Part shown: positions 21,906 to 34,400 of the stretch, piece after piece
Layout of the letters: each line of letters starts with the position of its first letter
Position numbering within the stretch: the stretch's first letter is position 1
Source: Mercurialis annua
Lineage: Eukaryota > Streptophyta > Magnoliopsida > Malpighiales > Euphorbiaceae
Reading direction: 5' to 3'
Assembly: GCF_937616625.2 (NCBI RefSeq)
Contig: NC_065570.1
Location: forward strand, 754,001-818,000
DNA: 64,000 nt
Notes under the pieces: model-generated
The model's input: only the letters and a program-made list of their open reading frames with translations
Told to the model about the DNA's origin: nothing
Database searches by the model: none
Made by a program: the position numbers and the translations under genes

Positions 21906-22705
21906 TCTATAGTATAAAACTGAACCTTCATATGAACAGTGCTTGATAATTCCTTTTATAGCCCTGATATTTTTTGTCCTTTTGCAAGATAGCTATTTAT
22001 TGAAAATGTCCATTATGGAAAACTTCAGTGCTACGTGGCTGTTTTTATTGATTTTACCTTTTTATCCCTAAACATTTTTTCTATTTGAAGCTGACAGCTT
22101 TGCCCCTACTGTAAAAATAAATGTTGGTCCCACACATTAATTATTTTCTCATTTCTGTTATATCCCTATCTCTTCTTCTAACAAATAAAAATTTGCCTAC
22201 CCCTATTGGAAAAGAAAAAACACTTGCACATTAGCTTTTTTTTAACGGTCCAAAACACAGCAATTTCTTAAATTAATCATTAAGTAAACATTTCTACTGA
22301 AATATGAACGTGCCACTAAATTCAACTACAATTGTTTTTAATATGCAAACACATTATAATAATAAAAAAATTTAAAATAAATTAGAAATAAATTTTTCTT
22401 ACCTGACATAAAACATAATGTTTAGAAAAAAATATATTGAACATTTTTTGCTGGATTGTTGAATAAATTTTAAAGTTAAATATATAATTAACTTTTATTA
22501 ATGAAAATAAACTTACTTTCATGTAGAAAGATCACCCATTAAATAAAAAAATCAATACATGATTAAAATAATAATAAAAATATTTTTTTTGTTAAATAAA
22601 TAAACATATTTCTAATTAAATATTTGTAAAATAATTATTATATAATATAATAAAAATTATTTTTTAAAATTATTTTTCCGAAGCGAAGCGAGGGTTTCGT
22701 ACTAG
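21906..22705 (+). mobile_element. Non-autonomous Helitron, about 800 bp
   Basis: 5' end TCTATAGTATAAAACTGAAC preceded by A; 3' end CTAG followed by T (insertion between A and T, as for Helitrons), with a GC-rich short hairpin-like stretch CGAAGCGAAGCGAGGGTTTCG about 4 nt before the CTAG. The 5' subterminal ATATGAACAGTG word is also usual in plant Helitrons. No Rep/helicase frame. Confidence 0.7.
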
Positions 22706-24002
22706 TATAGTATATTTCTTGATAGCTACAAAGGGACATTCTTATGCAAGTGGACCGACGTCCCAATCCAAAAGTGAGGTCACCACACACTTGAAATCTA
22801 TCATACCAAAATAAAATATTGTCCTATTGTGTAAATCAAATATGTATAAGATCTGATTAATTAGTTTTATTTATATGTAAAATTAAAAAGAAAGATGATC
22901 TGCGGGAGAAATTGGCCCCATAACCTTGATTAAAATCAAATACTCAATCAAAGTTTCCTCAGTTTTGATTAATCCGATTGGAATTTAGACTAGTTAACCT
23001 ATTAAAATATAATTTTAATAAAAAATGAAAAAAAAGTGAGATTAATAAATTAAAGTAGGATGTATTAGTGCATTGTCTCTTGGGGTTTGAAAGGGGTCAA
23101 AAGGGGAAGGCGATGCATTATTTATTAAGAAGTTGCAGCCAAAAATGGGACCCAAAGATTTGAACAATACATAGAATAGCGACTACTTACAACTTACAAT
23201 TACTGTACATGGCTAACAACTCTTGAGCCGTCACTATGGTAGGTCAAAATAATTAAGAAATTAGCATTTTTTTATGATTGATAGATCAATGTTTTTGCTA
23301 ATTTGGCTACATCTTTGTTTTTTTTTTAAAAATAGTCATGTTCTATTAAGCATTTTCTTTATTTATTTATTATAAGGTTACAAAAATAATTGAAAGCAAG
23401 TGAATTCTGGTTCGAATGGTTACACTCTTCAAGTGTATTTTTAAAGTTTTGATTTTAAATTTCGGTGCAACCAGTTTAAACTGATCTAACATAATATATC
23501 TCTAATATTAACAACTAACCTATATTAAATTCTATCTCTCCATGAAAAAAATATAATAATTGAAGCACCATAAATATGATATTATCATTGCTATTGATTT
23601 ACCCCAAAATTAAAATAAAAAGCTTTAAAATCATCGGTTTGTTTTGAATACACATGATTATGAGTCTGAGTATCTATTTCATGGCCTTGTAGTGTAGACT
23701 AGAAGAAAGTCTCATATGACCCCGTATAAATATAGTATACAAAATCGATTTGAAGATAAATATAACGCTCGAATCAAGATCCGACTTGAACTTGTATTAG
23801 AAAGAGAGAAAAATAGAAAAAAATATTTTCTTTTTAAAAATAATATGATATTCTGTCTCACTAATGAAAAGATAGAAACCATATTTTAAATATTTTAATG
23901 TATTTATTTATTTACTGCAAGACAAGTTTTTATTATTATAATAATTCTTTTTTATTATTTTTTTACTCCTAACCACCATCTGTCACGTTTTCTTCCCTCC
24001 CC

Positions 24003-24008
<6 letters not shown>
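22706..24008. other. Intergenic sequence, nothing recognised
   Basis: AT-rich with runs of A and T; no gene or terminal repeats recognised. Confidence 0.4.

Positions 24009-24038
<30 letters not shown>
24009..24038. repeat. (CT)15 microsatellite
   Basis: Uninterrupted CT dinucleotide run, embedded in a pyrimidine-rich tract (23990-24080). Confidence 0.97.
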
Positions 24039-24040
<2 letters not shown>

Positions 24041-24289
24041 TTTTCTCTGTTTTTTTTCTCAATTTTTTTTCTTTTATTCTTAGTTATTTCTTTGCCTCCT
24101 CTCCGGTGTCGCTCCGCCGTTTTTTCATATTTAATTTTATCAATTTTTCTTAACTCGTGATAATTTTTACGATTTATTTTAACTTCTAGACGTAAAAAAA
24201 TTGACCTTGATTTTTTTTCAGTTTTTAGATCCAACAATTTGCAAAAACAAATAATTTTTAGCTAAGAAAAATGAATTTTTGCAGAAAAC

Positions 24290-24660
24290 AGTGTATGATT
24301 ATCATCCCAGTATCACTACATTGTCAATACCGCTATCATAACACTACAGGAAAAAAATTATATAGAAAATAATATTTGATTATCATGTCGTTATCATAAT
24401 ATTATCATACGATATTGAGATAATAATGTTATGATAATATGCTAATATATATGATAATGTTATAAAACTGTGTCTGATTATCATGTCGGTATCATTATAT
24501 TATCATGTCGTTATTATAACACTACAGTATGATAACTAAATGATAATTAAGTATGATAAGATTAAGATAATTGCATGATAATATATATAAAAAAATAAAT
24601 TACAGATGGATTCATGATATCAGTATAATAATGTTATGATAAACAGATGATAACAGAACA
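24290..24660. repeat. ATGATAAT/ATTATCAT-rich degenerate repeat
   Basis: Words such as GATTATCATGTCG(G/T)TATCAT, TAACACTACAG and ATAATGTTATGATAA recur on both strands (for example 24376, 24476, 24503). Reads like a decayed tandem or foldback array. No coding content. Confidence 0.55.
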
Positions 24661-25667
24661 GAGTAAAATTATTATTATTTTAAATACTCAAAGTGAACAT
24701 AAATTTGAAAAAAATATAAGTTATTTTTTATAATTTTTTTGTGTTAAGATAAAAAGTACAAATATTTTTATTTTGAAGATAAATACGTAAATTTCACTTA
24801 AAAAAATCATATACTCGGCCCATGAATATGTTTAGGTCTAGATGGCTTATTTTGAAGCATTAAGAAGAATGGGCTGATTATAAAAGGTAAGTGGTTGGCC
24901 ACTCAATAGCCATAGGTAAAGCCCATGAAAAGCCCACCGTATTATTATTTTTTAATTAAAGATGATAATCGACTCTTTCGAATTTTATTTGTTAGTTGTT
25001 AGTTATTGAGATATGGTCCGAACCCACAATCTTTTAATATACTAAAAATGCCTTAATCATTCATGTTAGGCCCATGAAAAGCCCACCATACTGGAAATTA
25101 CAAAGTCAGTCTGTAATATAATACATTAAAAAAAGACTACATAGTTTCAACTTTCAAACAAAGAAGAAACACTAAAAAAAGACTTGCATAGCAAGTCCCT
25201 CAACTTACAAATTATGACCAATTAATAGCAATTTTAATTTTATGGTTAATTTAATTCTAAACTTGGCCTTCCTTTATCAGTTTATCCTACTTTTACATTT
25301 GATTCGATTTATGCTTCTCACCCCTGACAATATTATTAAATTAAAACGAGACAAATTAATAAAACAAAATGAATACATTAATCATAAAGTTAAAATAAGT
25401 GGTATTTGAGGAGCAAATTGACACTAAAATCAAAGAAAAGGACTTAAGTGATAATTTGCCCCTCATACAAAAAGCAGATAGCATGCTTGATGTGGCATAT
25501 TCTACTGTTCTCAATCGCAATTTCTGGTAAGCTCTATACTCTCTGCATCTCAATTCTTACCCAAAATTTTAAGATTGTTTAAAAATCTCCTGCTAAAATA
25601 TTTAATCTCTGCTTTAAAATTTTAATTTAATTTTGAAAAACCAAACAGATCGCTAATCAATTCACAA
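24661..25667. other. Intergenic sequence upstream of glyoxalase I, with a tRNA-like repeat scrap
   Basis: Around 24955-25075, read on the minus strand, AAAGATTGTGGGTTCGGACCATATCTC resembles a B-box-containing SINE tail. 25520-25667 is the probable GLX1 leader/promoter. AGCCCA(C)(C/T) words repeat at 24920 and 25075. Confidence 0.4.
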
Positions 25668-27906
25668 ATGGCAACTGAGACTGCAAATCCAAATGCTGCT
25701 GAGCTATTAGAATGGCCTAAGAAAGATAACCGCAGATTTCTTCATGCTGTTTATCGTGTTGGTGATCTTGATCGCACCATTAAGTACGTATTATCCTTCA
25801 ATTTTGTTATTTTTTTGTACTGATTGTGTTGAATGAAATGTTTTTTTAATATTCTTGAAATTGTTAGGTTTTATACTGAATGCTTTGGGATGAAATTACT
25901 GAGGAAAAGAGATATTCCAGAGGAGAAATACGCCAATGCTTTTCTTGGATTTGGCCCTGAAGAGTCTAACTTCGTTGTGGAGCTCACTTACAGTATGATC
26001 ATACTACTCTCACCTTTTATGTTTAAGGTAGCACGGACACGGAACACGCCACACGTTGATTGAATGAAATGTCCGTGCTACCTTATTTTGCTCAAAGTTT
26101 TCATTTTGGCTAAATTTAAATGTTTGATGATATTATTTTTTACGGATGATCGTAGGAGTTCCGATGTTAATCTAAGCAATTTATTTGAGAAATATTGAAA
26201 TTTTGATGTCTTTTCAATTATCAATATAATGTGTGAAATTCATAACAGGAAAGATACCGAGTCTAGTTTAGATTATTGAAGGAATAGGTCTCGTAGTGAT
26301 ATAGCTAGTAAAAATTTCACGTATGAGACGAACGCTTCGATATTGTTTAGACTCGGCATGGTCTTATTATAGATAGGCAACTTGGTGTTATGGTGAATTT
26401 AGTTCATCCATACAAAATCTAATCTGATAAAAAAAATTGTTGCAGATTATGGAGTGACTTCATATGATATTGGAACTGGTTTTGGCCATTTTGCAATTTC
26501 AACTCAGGATGTAAGTGTCAATTTATTGTTTAAGTGATTTTTTTTCTCTGTGCTGAAAAATGAACTTATTATGGACTTTTAGGTTTACAAATTGGTCGAC
26601 GAAGTTCGTGCCAAGGGTGGGGCTGTCACAAGGGAACCTGGTCCAGTCAAAGGTGGAAGCAGTGTCATTGCTTTTGTGAAAGATCCTGATGGTTATCTTT
26701 TTGAAATCATTCAAAGAGGACCAACTCCTGAGCCCCTGTGCCAAGTAATGCTTCGTGTTGGTGACTTGGATCGTTCCATCAAGTTCTATGAAAAGGTAAT
26801 TTACTAATATGCAATGAACATTGTATTGGTGAACTTAAAGCATTTACTTCGTTTGTAATATGAATATAATGTTGATATCAGATGAAAATTAACAAGCATG
26901 GTCTTTCCTGTAATAATGACTTGAATCTGAATTATGAGATTAGGGTGAGGTTGTAATTTCATTACTTAAGCCTAGCCGCTAATAGAAAGCATTTAGTTTG
27001 TTTGGAAGGACTTTCAACCAGTCTAAAATCTTAACTGTTCAAAGGCTGCATATGATCTTTCGTGATAATTCATTAACATGTTTCATCTGTTTCCTCATTG
27101 TTTCGTTTGTGTAGGCCTTGGGGATGAGGCTATTGAGGAAGATTGATAGGCCTGAACACAAGGTGCAATCCCTTGGGCTTATTTTTTTTCTTATACTTAA
27201 TATTTAAGGCATCTACCAGCAGCAGGGTATTGTATGAAATATAAAACGACTTCTTTGAGTGTCCTCATTTTATTAAATTCATTTTATAGTACACCTTGGC
27301 GATGATGGGCTATGCAGAAGAATATGAGACAACCGTCCTCGAGTTGACTTACAATTATGGTGTCACGGAATATACAAAGGGAAATGCCTATGCGCAGGTC
27401 ACTCGAAAGCTCTTTGGCTCTTTCGACCTTGTTTGGATTTTTTTCTCTCAATCTGTACATACTTTTCTTCACAAACTAATGTGGTGTTTGCAGGTTGCTA
27501 TTAGCACTGATGATGTCTACAAAAGTGGCGAGGCTCTAAACCTGGTCACGCAAGAGCTTGGTGGAAAAGTAACTCGACAACCTGGACCTATTCCTGGAAT
27601 CAACACCAAAATTACTGCTTTCCTTGACCCGGATGGATGGAAAACCGTAAGTTTCCTCTAGTAGCTTGTAGGTTCTTAATATGGTTTGCATTTATCTGCG
27701 GAGCTGATATTTTTGTAAGTTAATCCAATATGGCTGCATTAGTTGCTGAAATACAGAATATTCAAAATGCAGTTCGTCCCTACAGTCAAGTTAATGGTAG
27801 TTTTTTTCCAAAAAAAATGTTACGAGTTGATCTTATTGTTTTTGATTGATTGCAGGTCCTCGTCGACAATGAAGACTTTCTTAAGGAGCTTCAAAAGCAA
27901 GACTGA
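25668..27906 (+). CDS. GLX1: Lactoylglutathione lyase (glyoxalase I), two tandem glyoxalase domains
   Basis: Isomerises the methylglyoxal-glutathione hemithioacetal to S-lactoylglutathione in the cytosol (family knowledge). Eight plus-strand exons: 25668-25783, 25868-25992, 26446-26510, 26583-26795, 27115-27162, 27290-27397, 27494-27646, 27856-27906; 292 aa; all introns GT-AG and in phase. The N-terminal domain has the four metal-ligand positions His (FLHAVYRV), Glu (VVELTYNYG), His (GFGHFAIS) and Glu ([11 protein letters not shown]). The C-terminal domain repeats the fold, but the matching positions read Gln (CQVMLRV), Glu (VLELTYNYG), Gln (AYAQVAIS) and Val (GWKTVLVDN), so only the first site looks catalytic. 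No transit peptide is apparent. Intron 2 carries a 56-bp MITE remnant. Arabidopsis counterpart from memory: At1g11840. Confidence 0.95.
26027..26082. mobile_element. Tiny internally deleted MITE in GLX1 intron 2
   Basis: Perfect 13-bp terminal inverted repeats GGTAGCACGGACA / TGTCCGTGCTACC enclose only 30 bp. Longer relatives with the same ends and CGTTGATTGAATGAA subterminal word are at 59666-59800 and about 63539-63665. Confidence 0.75.
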
Positions 27907-28552
27907 TGGCCAACTTAAACTGGGTTCTGGCTGGACTAGCCACCAGTTTGGTCTACTATAATATGAATAAGTTAAAGCAGCAAGGTGCCATGTTGTTAAG
28001 GTTGTTAAAATAGGTTCCATGTATTGTTCAAAATAATAATGTGTTCTTAAAAAAAAAATAGAAATATGAAAGCTTTCAAGTACTAAATTGTGCCATATTT
28101 AATTCATAGGGTAATTGTCTCTCGCTTCAAATTTCTTTTACATAACTAAAGTCATGACTATGACATTTAAGAAGGTGAACAATAAAATAAAAGTATTATT
28201 TTATTCGGTTTGACTTAAAAATAAAAAAATTATTCTCAGTTTGTTTAGGCTCGGTTTTGCAAAAAAAAATTAAATTTTTTAGTTTGGTTTGGTTCGGTCA
28301 GGTTTTAAGAATTGAAATATATTGGTTTGGTTTTGTTTAGTTTATTTTGCCCGATTTTGCGAAAATGAACATTTATACAATTTGTAGGCAATGAACAACT
28401 AATATCAATATTAATTTTTTTATCAACATGCTTTTGCGATTTATCATTATTTTTGAATTAAGTAATATTAAAATTCTCACTTAAAAAAGTTCATATTAGG
28501 GTCATCAAAGACTATATAAATTAGTGTCGTTTTACGTGTTTCACACATTTTT
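27907..28552. other. GLX1 3' flank and TTGGTTCGG-rich repeat
   Basis: 3' untranslated sequence to about 28060. From 28195 to 28350 the sequence is rich in GGTTTGGTTCGGT words; reverse-complement words (ACCAAAACAAAACCAAAC) are at about 38450-38620 on the far side of the nested retroelements. The two may be the arms of one older element that received the LINE and LTR insertions, but the repeats are low complexity. Confidence 0.4.
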
Positions 28553-28896
28553 TTGGCCGGAAAGATATATTATCTTCATTGATAATCAACTATCATAATT
28601 TAGGCTAGAGGATTAGTACAAAAAAGCGGGAGGCTTTTTGGGCTATCGAATGAGCCACCCCATTACAATTTCTCTTAACAAAAACAAAATTAATAAATGA
28701 TAGACACTGCTAATGCTTTCGCAGTCGTTCAGAACAATCTCACAATATTCGAACCCATTACCCCTATAATACTCTTAGCATCACCTTCGAAAATTGGGTT
28801 CGTCACACGAAGACGGACTACCAATTGAATGGCATCTCGAAGAGCTAAAGCCTCAATCATCATAGGGGAAGAAATATTACTGAACTTCACTGCGCA
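28553..28896 (-). pseudogene. LINE 3' end with RNase H (RVT_3-type) remnant, part 1
   Basis: Minus-strand translation gives MMIEALALRDAIQLVVRL and FEGDAKSII, the typical EA.A.R.A and (E)GD.K.I of plant LINE RNase H domains, followed by degenerate sequence (in-frame stops) and a 3' end with an A tail (T run at 28546-28551). The 5' continuation lies at 38242-38350, beyond the LTR element inserted at 28897. Confidence 0.75.
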
Positions 28897-31498
28897 TGTA
28901 ATACCCCAAAATATTTAATTATCTAATTGGACCACGTGTCCAGTTTTGAGTCGCCAGAGTAGCGATATCGGAAGGATTTCCGAGAAATTAAGATAAGTAT
29001 AAAATTTTAGCAGGACGGTTTTGAAAAGATTATTGCGAGGAATTTAATATTATATTTCAATTCTAAAGTTAGAATTGGAATTAGAAGGAAAAATGTTAAG
29101 AAAAGCTCGAAATAAGGTACATGGACTAAAGTGGTAATTTAGCCACTACGACTTAAAATGGAAGTTATTTCGCCAAGGTCCGCGAAATGTTTTATAGTAT
29201 ATGTGGTAAAAGTTTCGGGTCAATCGGAGACCTTTTAAAATTTGGACGCGGATACGTTTTGGGCTAAATTGTAACTTTTGAAAAGTTCAAGGGCCAAAAC
29301 GTAAATTAGCCAAATAAATCTCGAGAATAGTAATTAAAAGATTATTGACGGGAAATAATAATTATGGATTAGTATTATTTATTTGGATATAAATAATACG
29401 TAAGTAATTGAGTTAAAAGAATAATTTAACCGTTTGGTTAAATTAGAAAGTTTAAAAGAGAATTGGTTTAAGTTAAAGAAATAAAGGATTAAAATGGACA
29501 ATTAGCCAATTATGTATATATAAATTGGTAAGGAATCAGATGATTCCAGATGAAAGGGGAAGGAGCAGAAGGAAAATGGCGATCGATACGTTCCGCCGCC
29601 GTTTCGCCGTTTCTCGCTCAAATCGCAAGTTCTTTATATCGATTCGTTCAGAATTCGATTCTCTATTATCGCTAAGCTTCAAATCGAGGTAAGCTTGACG
29701 TTTTTATTATGAGAATTGATAAATAAGGGTTATTTCGTTTTAACGAATCAAACGAATCGTAATCGCGTTTCTATTGGCGTTTTTGATGATATTCGAGATG
29801 GTTATTTATGGAAATCGTGCTAGAATCGATTTTGGACGTTTAAGCACGTCGGAATTGGCCCGGGGAATGAACCCCGGAGCTGCACATCGGCAGCCGTTTG
29901 CTGCACGAACGTGCAGTACACGTTCGTGTAGCAGACTGCACGAACGTGCAGTACACGTTCGTGTAGCAGACTGCACGAACGTGTAGCACACGTTCGTGTA
30001 GCAGACTGCACGAACGTGTAGCACACGTTCGTGTAGGACACTACACGAACGTGGAGCACACGTTCGTGCAGCGTACTGCACGAACGTGCAGTACACTGCT
30101 GCACGAACGTGCAGTCCTTCGCCGAGTAAGGATTCCTGATTTGGGCTTTCTGGGCCCTGACGCGACGCGGAAACTCGATTTCAAACAATTTCAAGTCGTG
30201 TAATCAATCGTGATTCGATTGAATATCAAAACGTAAACTAGGACGTTTAAAAGAGAGGTGCGATTAAGAGAAAGTTGAGAGTCGTATTTGAGATACGATC
30301 GTGATAACCTAAGTTTATAACTTAGGGTTTTGATACTAAACCTACGTTTATGAATTTAACGTATAGGTTACCCGAATAAGTAACTGGCATGTCGGTGAAA
30401 TACCAGATCGACGAGCCAGAATAGCTAAGGGATAGAACGACGCATGGAGCTTACGCTTGCGGGATTATAATAATGCAGTTTTGGATAGCGGTCACTGTGA
30501 GTGGCAACTTACTTTCGCGTATTATCATTATTAAAGTTATTTTCATATATCATGAATATAATTATCAATACGTCGCATTTATATGATTAGCTTATATAAA
30601 ATGGTATGTTTGATGAATGTGATTATATGAATGCCATTATATTCATTGTTTGAATATGAGTATCTAGCATGCGATCCGAAGAAATCAACTACCTATTGGG
30701 TGTCAATAGGCTGTGTGATCACCAGTATTTGAGTCAGTCTAGCGCGTCTAGATTGTCTATGAGAATATGAGATGCGCACATGATATGAATGTGATACGCG
30801 TGAGAACTCGGTTACGGTGTAACCTGAGCCCCGTATCTAGTGGGTTGGACCCACCAGTGAGTTGGACTCACACTTGGAGATTAAGAGATTGGTCGCGGCT
30901 GACGTGGTTGAGTGTGAACACTCCCGGGTCGGACCATTTGGATCAGTTTGATTTGAATATTCCGAGTAAGATAAATTAAGAGTTTAAGATTAGGATTTCG
31001 GTCGGATCTGCTATTTATGAATATTATGTTATTTTCATAATATTGGAATAATTATGCATATGTTTGAGTATGCGATGTGTATTTTTATAATACCGATAAT
31101 AAGTTGCATACTCACTCAGTATTTTCCCAAATACTGACCCCTCACTCTGATGTTTGCAGGTAGACAGAGTCGGATCAGACAAACCATCTCCATTGTGCCA
31201 GAAGTCATTGGACTTGCACAAGTATAGGTTCCTAAAGCTGCAGTAGTCAGTAGGTGTCAGTGTTAGATAAACATTTTGAATTCAAACAATATTTTTATAT
31301 TGTAAACTTTAATATGATATTTTAATATCTATAAGTGCATTATCCAAAAGGGTTTTCCTGGAAATGTTTTAATACATACTATGTATTATATTTTTATTTG
31401 CGAAAAAATTATTAGTGGTTTTAGGCTTGCTACGGGTTTCGGAGCTACCACTCCCATTCCCTAGCGCCGGTCTCGGCTCAATAAATTGGGTCGTGACA
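28897..31498 (+). repeat. 5' LTR of the LARD-like element
   Basis: A CCAAT word (29506-29510) and TATATATAAA (29515-29524) form a likely core promoter. About 50 bp later comes a short ATG-led frame, then a strong splice-donor-like GAG/GTAAGC at about 29691. The hairpin tandem array lies at 29902-30120. A perfect 8-bp stem hairpin CAGTATTTTCCCAAATACTG lies at 31117-31136, followed by an acceptor-like TTTGCAG/GTAGAC at about 31154-31166. Confidence 0.95.
29902..30118. repeat. 35-bp hairpin tandem array in the 5' LTR (six units plus a part)
   Basis: Units start with TGCACGAACGTG-like sequence at 29902, 29937, 29972, 30007, 30042 and 30077 (period exactly 35), then a partial unit at 30100. Within each unit CACGAACGTG is followed 5 nt later by its reverse complement CACGTTCGTG, so every unit can form a 10-bp hairpin. 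Minus-strand frames here (29806-30194) are open only because of the repetition. Confidence 0.97.
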
Positions 31499-34400
31499 AT
31501 TGTGGTATCAGAGCAGTTGGTCCAGTTACCTCTGCTAACATGTGTTTGTCGGTTGAGTAACCTAGGAACTACTGCAGCTATAGAGTTGGGGTTTGTCTGA
31601 TCCAAGTCGTTAGTGTGATTTGATTTGAGATAAGTATGATAAGTTGATTTATGAAATGCTTACTTGTTTCTTGTGACACGTATATATTGTTTTGATGAGA
31701 CGTGCACATATGATATGCATTTCAGATGAAGATTCTGGGAGATGTATTGCCTCCTCTGAATAGAAAATAATTGTTATGATTGCGATTTGATGTTATATAT
31801 ACATGTGTGCTTAGCACCAGATAGCATGAGCGATGTTATTGGATTCGATCGATCGAAATTTCGGAAAGAGTGAGAAGAAGGAATGCAAAGTTGTAGAAGT
31901 TGAGGAACTTTCCAGAAGCAGAGTTTAAAGGTCTAGAGAACTTACGAAACTCGAAGTTTATAACTTTTAAAAGTTATTTGTTTCAACGATTCTAAAAGCA
32001 TAATTGTGCCTAGACCCGTAATAGTCATTGATAATTGCCACGACACTGATAGAAATGCATCACTACATACATCAATACATGCATTAATAAGACATGCATC
32101 ATATGCATTATGTTCAGACGAAGAGGTGAGATGTGGCAACTCTTGGGGATGAGAGATGTCATCACCCTAGTGCACAATTTTGCTAAGATTTAAATGAAAT
32201 TTTTAAATGAGTCGTTTTATTTGAAAGAGTTTTCAAAGAGTTTTGTTTTTAATGTGAGTATACCTAGACCAGAACTCTGAGACGGAAGTGAGATGCTCGC
32301 GAGCAAGCTGTTATCTAGGCTATGAGGCGAATGAATACGTATAGTTATGAGAACATATGATTTATGCCTCTAGTTAATGAACTTAGCCTTGATTAGACAG
32401 ACTAGTATATGACTAGGATAATAGATATGTGTTCGGATAGTAAAACATATATGATTAACAATGTGTGACATGTATGCTATGTTTTAATACTCTTGATGTT
32501 TGATTAAATCTGTGTGAGCGGAATGCTCGCAAGACTTAAATTACAATGTGTAGTCAAGAAAATCTAGGGGACGCTGATTTTCTTGAATCCTGACCACGTA
32601 AATGCTTATAGCTATGATGATATATGTGTGTAACATATACAACGCGAGTATATGTTTTAGTAAATTGCTAAGTCTACAATGAGTTAGAATACTCAGAAGA
32701 CTAGCAATAAACAACGTAATCATAAAAGGTAAAAAGGAAGGAGATATTCCTAAAGTCCAACGTACGTGGACAGCGATTAGACGTGATGATTAGTAGAGAT
32801 TATATTTTAAGGAATTTATCAGTATTCCTTTATATAATCGCTATACAAGGAACGAAGAGTTGCACGAACGCGTGCTGTTGTACAGCAAGTATATGAGGCG
32901 CAAGAAGAAGATCGAGATGACAAAGGTGAATGCAACCTAGTCCAATTGGCCTGCAAAGGCCAGAAATGTGATGAAGGTCAACGGGAACCCAACATGATAA
33001 AGTGGGAATGTACAGGCATCGGGAGTGCCGCAGTACCCAACGTCATTATAAATCAGTTAGCCGTAAAAACAACCGATATAAGGAATTGTGTGCCAATGAT
33101 AGGACGATGGATATAAAGATAGTATCGACGTGAAGAAATGAACACCTATAGAGATTTAATGTTAGTCTACTTAAGATAAGACTAAAAGAGTTTATCGGAT
33201 CAAGTGGTATGCTAGATTCTCTAAGAAAAGTAAAGTAAGATGCTCATATATATCAAGCAGATAAAGGACAAACTGTATTGCCGAATTAGGGTCTTGATGA
33301 AAGATTCCACCCATGATTAATTTTGACAAGTGATTAAGAGCAGTGATAGACCAGATAATATGAATTAAGTTTATAACCCGATTAGGAAAATTCTTTGGAC
33401 TATTAGTTCTGGTAAGGATAATCGGGAAAGATCAAGGTACTTAAATCAAGAGACAAATAACAAGAACTGTAATCGGTGGATTGAGAGTTGAAACTTCCAC
33501 CTTAAGATTTCGGTTATGAAGCGGAATAGTAAGTTGTGAAAAGTACAAATGTAATGGATGTATGTGAAGTGTTAGCCTTAAACTTCAAGCTAAATCAATT
33601 AAAGAGTGGTGTGATCAGTATAGAAGATTGATTATGATCCTTAAAGGATTGAGATGTGTAGATACGATCAAACTTGTTTGATATATTTCCAGAAGAAGAT
33701 CCTAGGGAAGAGGACTTCAGGGAAAAAGAATTATTAGGCAAGTCCGATGTCGAGGAGTATCGGCGTGACCATTGCTAGTTCAGTTTACGGGAATATCGCA
33801 GTTTGAGGAAAAATGCAGAGATAGCCAATGATCAGGCATAGATGACCTTGAATCAGGTTAGGAAGCCAATACGCTCCTCATCATAAAGAATGCTACCAGT
33901 GGGACAGTATTCCACGGAATTCCTGTGTACGGTCTAGGGATTATCAAAGGTACATGACGTATATGATAAAGTATAAAGACGCAAAAGTAGATTATGAATA
34001 ATAAGAAATTAATTAAAGTAAGCAGAGTTAAGGAAAGTACGGATAACCTGCGAATGTCGCAAGGAACTTGATAAGAGTTATTGAGAAATGAAAAAGAGAA
34101 AGTTACGTGGAAAGATGACGAGAGGATCAGATGGATTGAATTCTATGTAGTCGTCAACGCATAGAAACAAAAAGGGATAAAGATGATAGAGTCATAAAAA
34201 ATGGATCCACTGACAGTTAAGACGTCAGTAAAGGTACAACAGTACAATATATAAGTAATTAAGAACGCACTACGTCGATAATTCAGGCAAAAGATTTGCG
34301 ACCCATTATTTAGTTGGTGATCGACGTTTAGGGTGCTGAAATGAGAAATATCAGGAATACGAGATGCGATAGAGGTGATACCTGCATATGATTGGCTTTA

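Noticed and set aside
23400..23440. GGTTCGAATGGTTACAC as a possible tRNA arm
   Set aside because: No acceptor or anticodon stem could be built around it.
29902..30118. CRISPR-like regularly spaced palindromic repeats
   Set aside because: There are no unique spacers: the whole 35-bp unit repeats. Host is a plant, the array is inside an LTR, and no cas genes are present.
29806..30194. Overlapping minus-strand frames of 96 and 124 aa rich in TARSCSLLHERVLHVRA-like repeats
   Set aside because: They are translations of the 35-bp hairpin array and its flanks within the LTR. The same frames in the other LTR (36614-36932) change length with unit number. No start context or conservation.
33890..33930. 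Remnant Gag zinc knuckle in the LARD inside
   Set aside because: Only a handful of codons resemble CYQC and the second Cys is Trp; neighbouring codons give no support.
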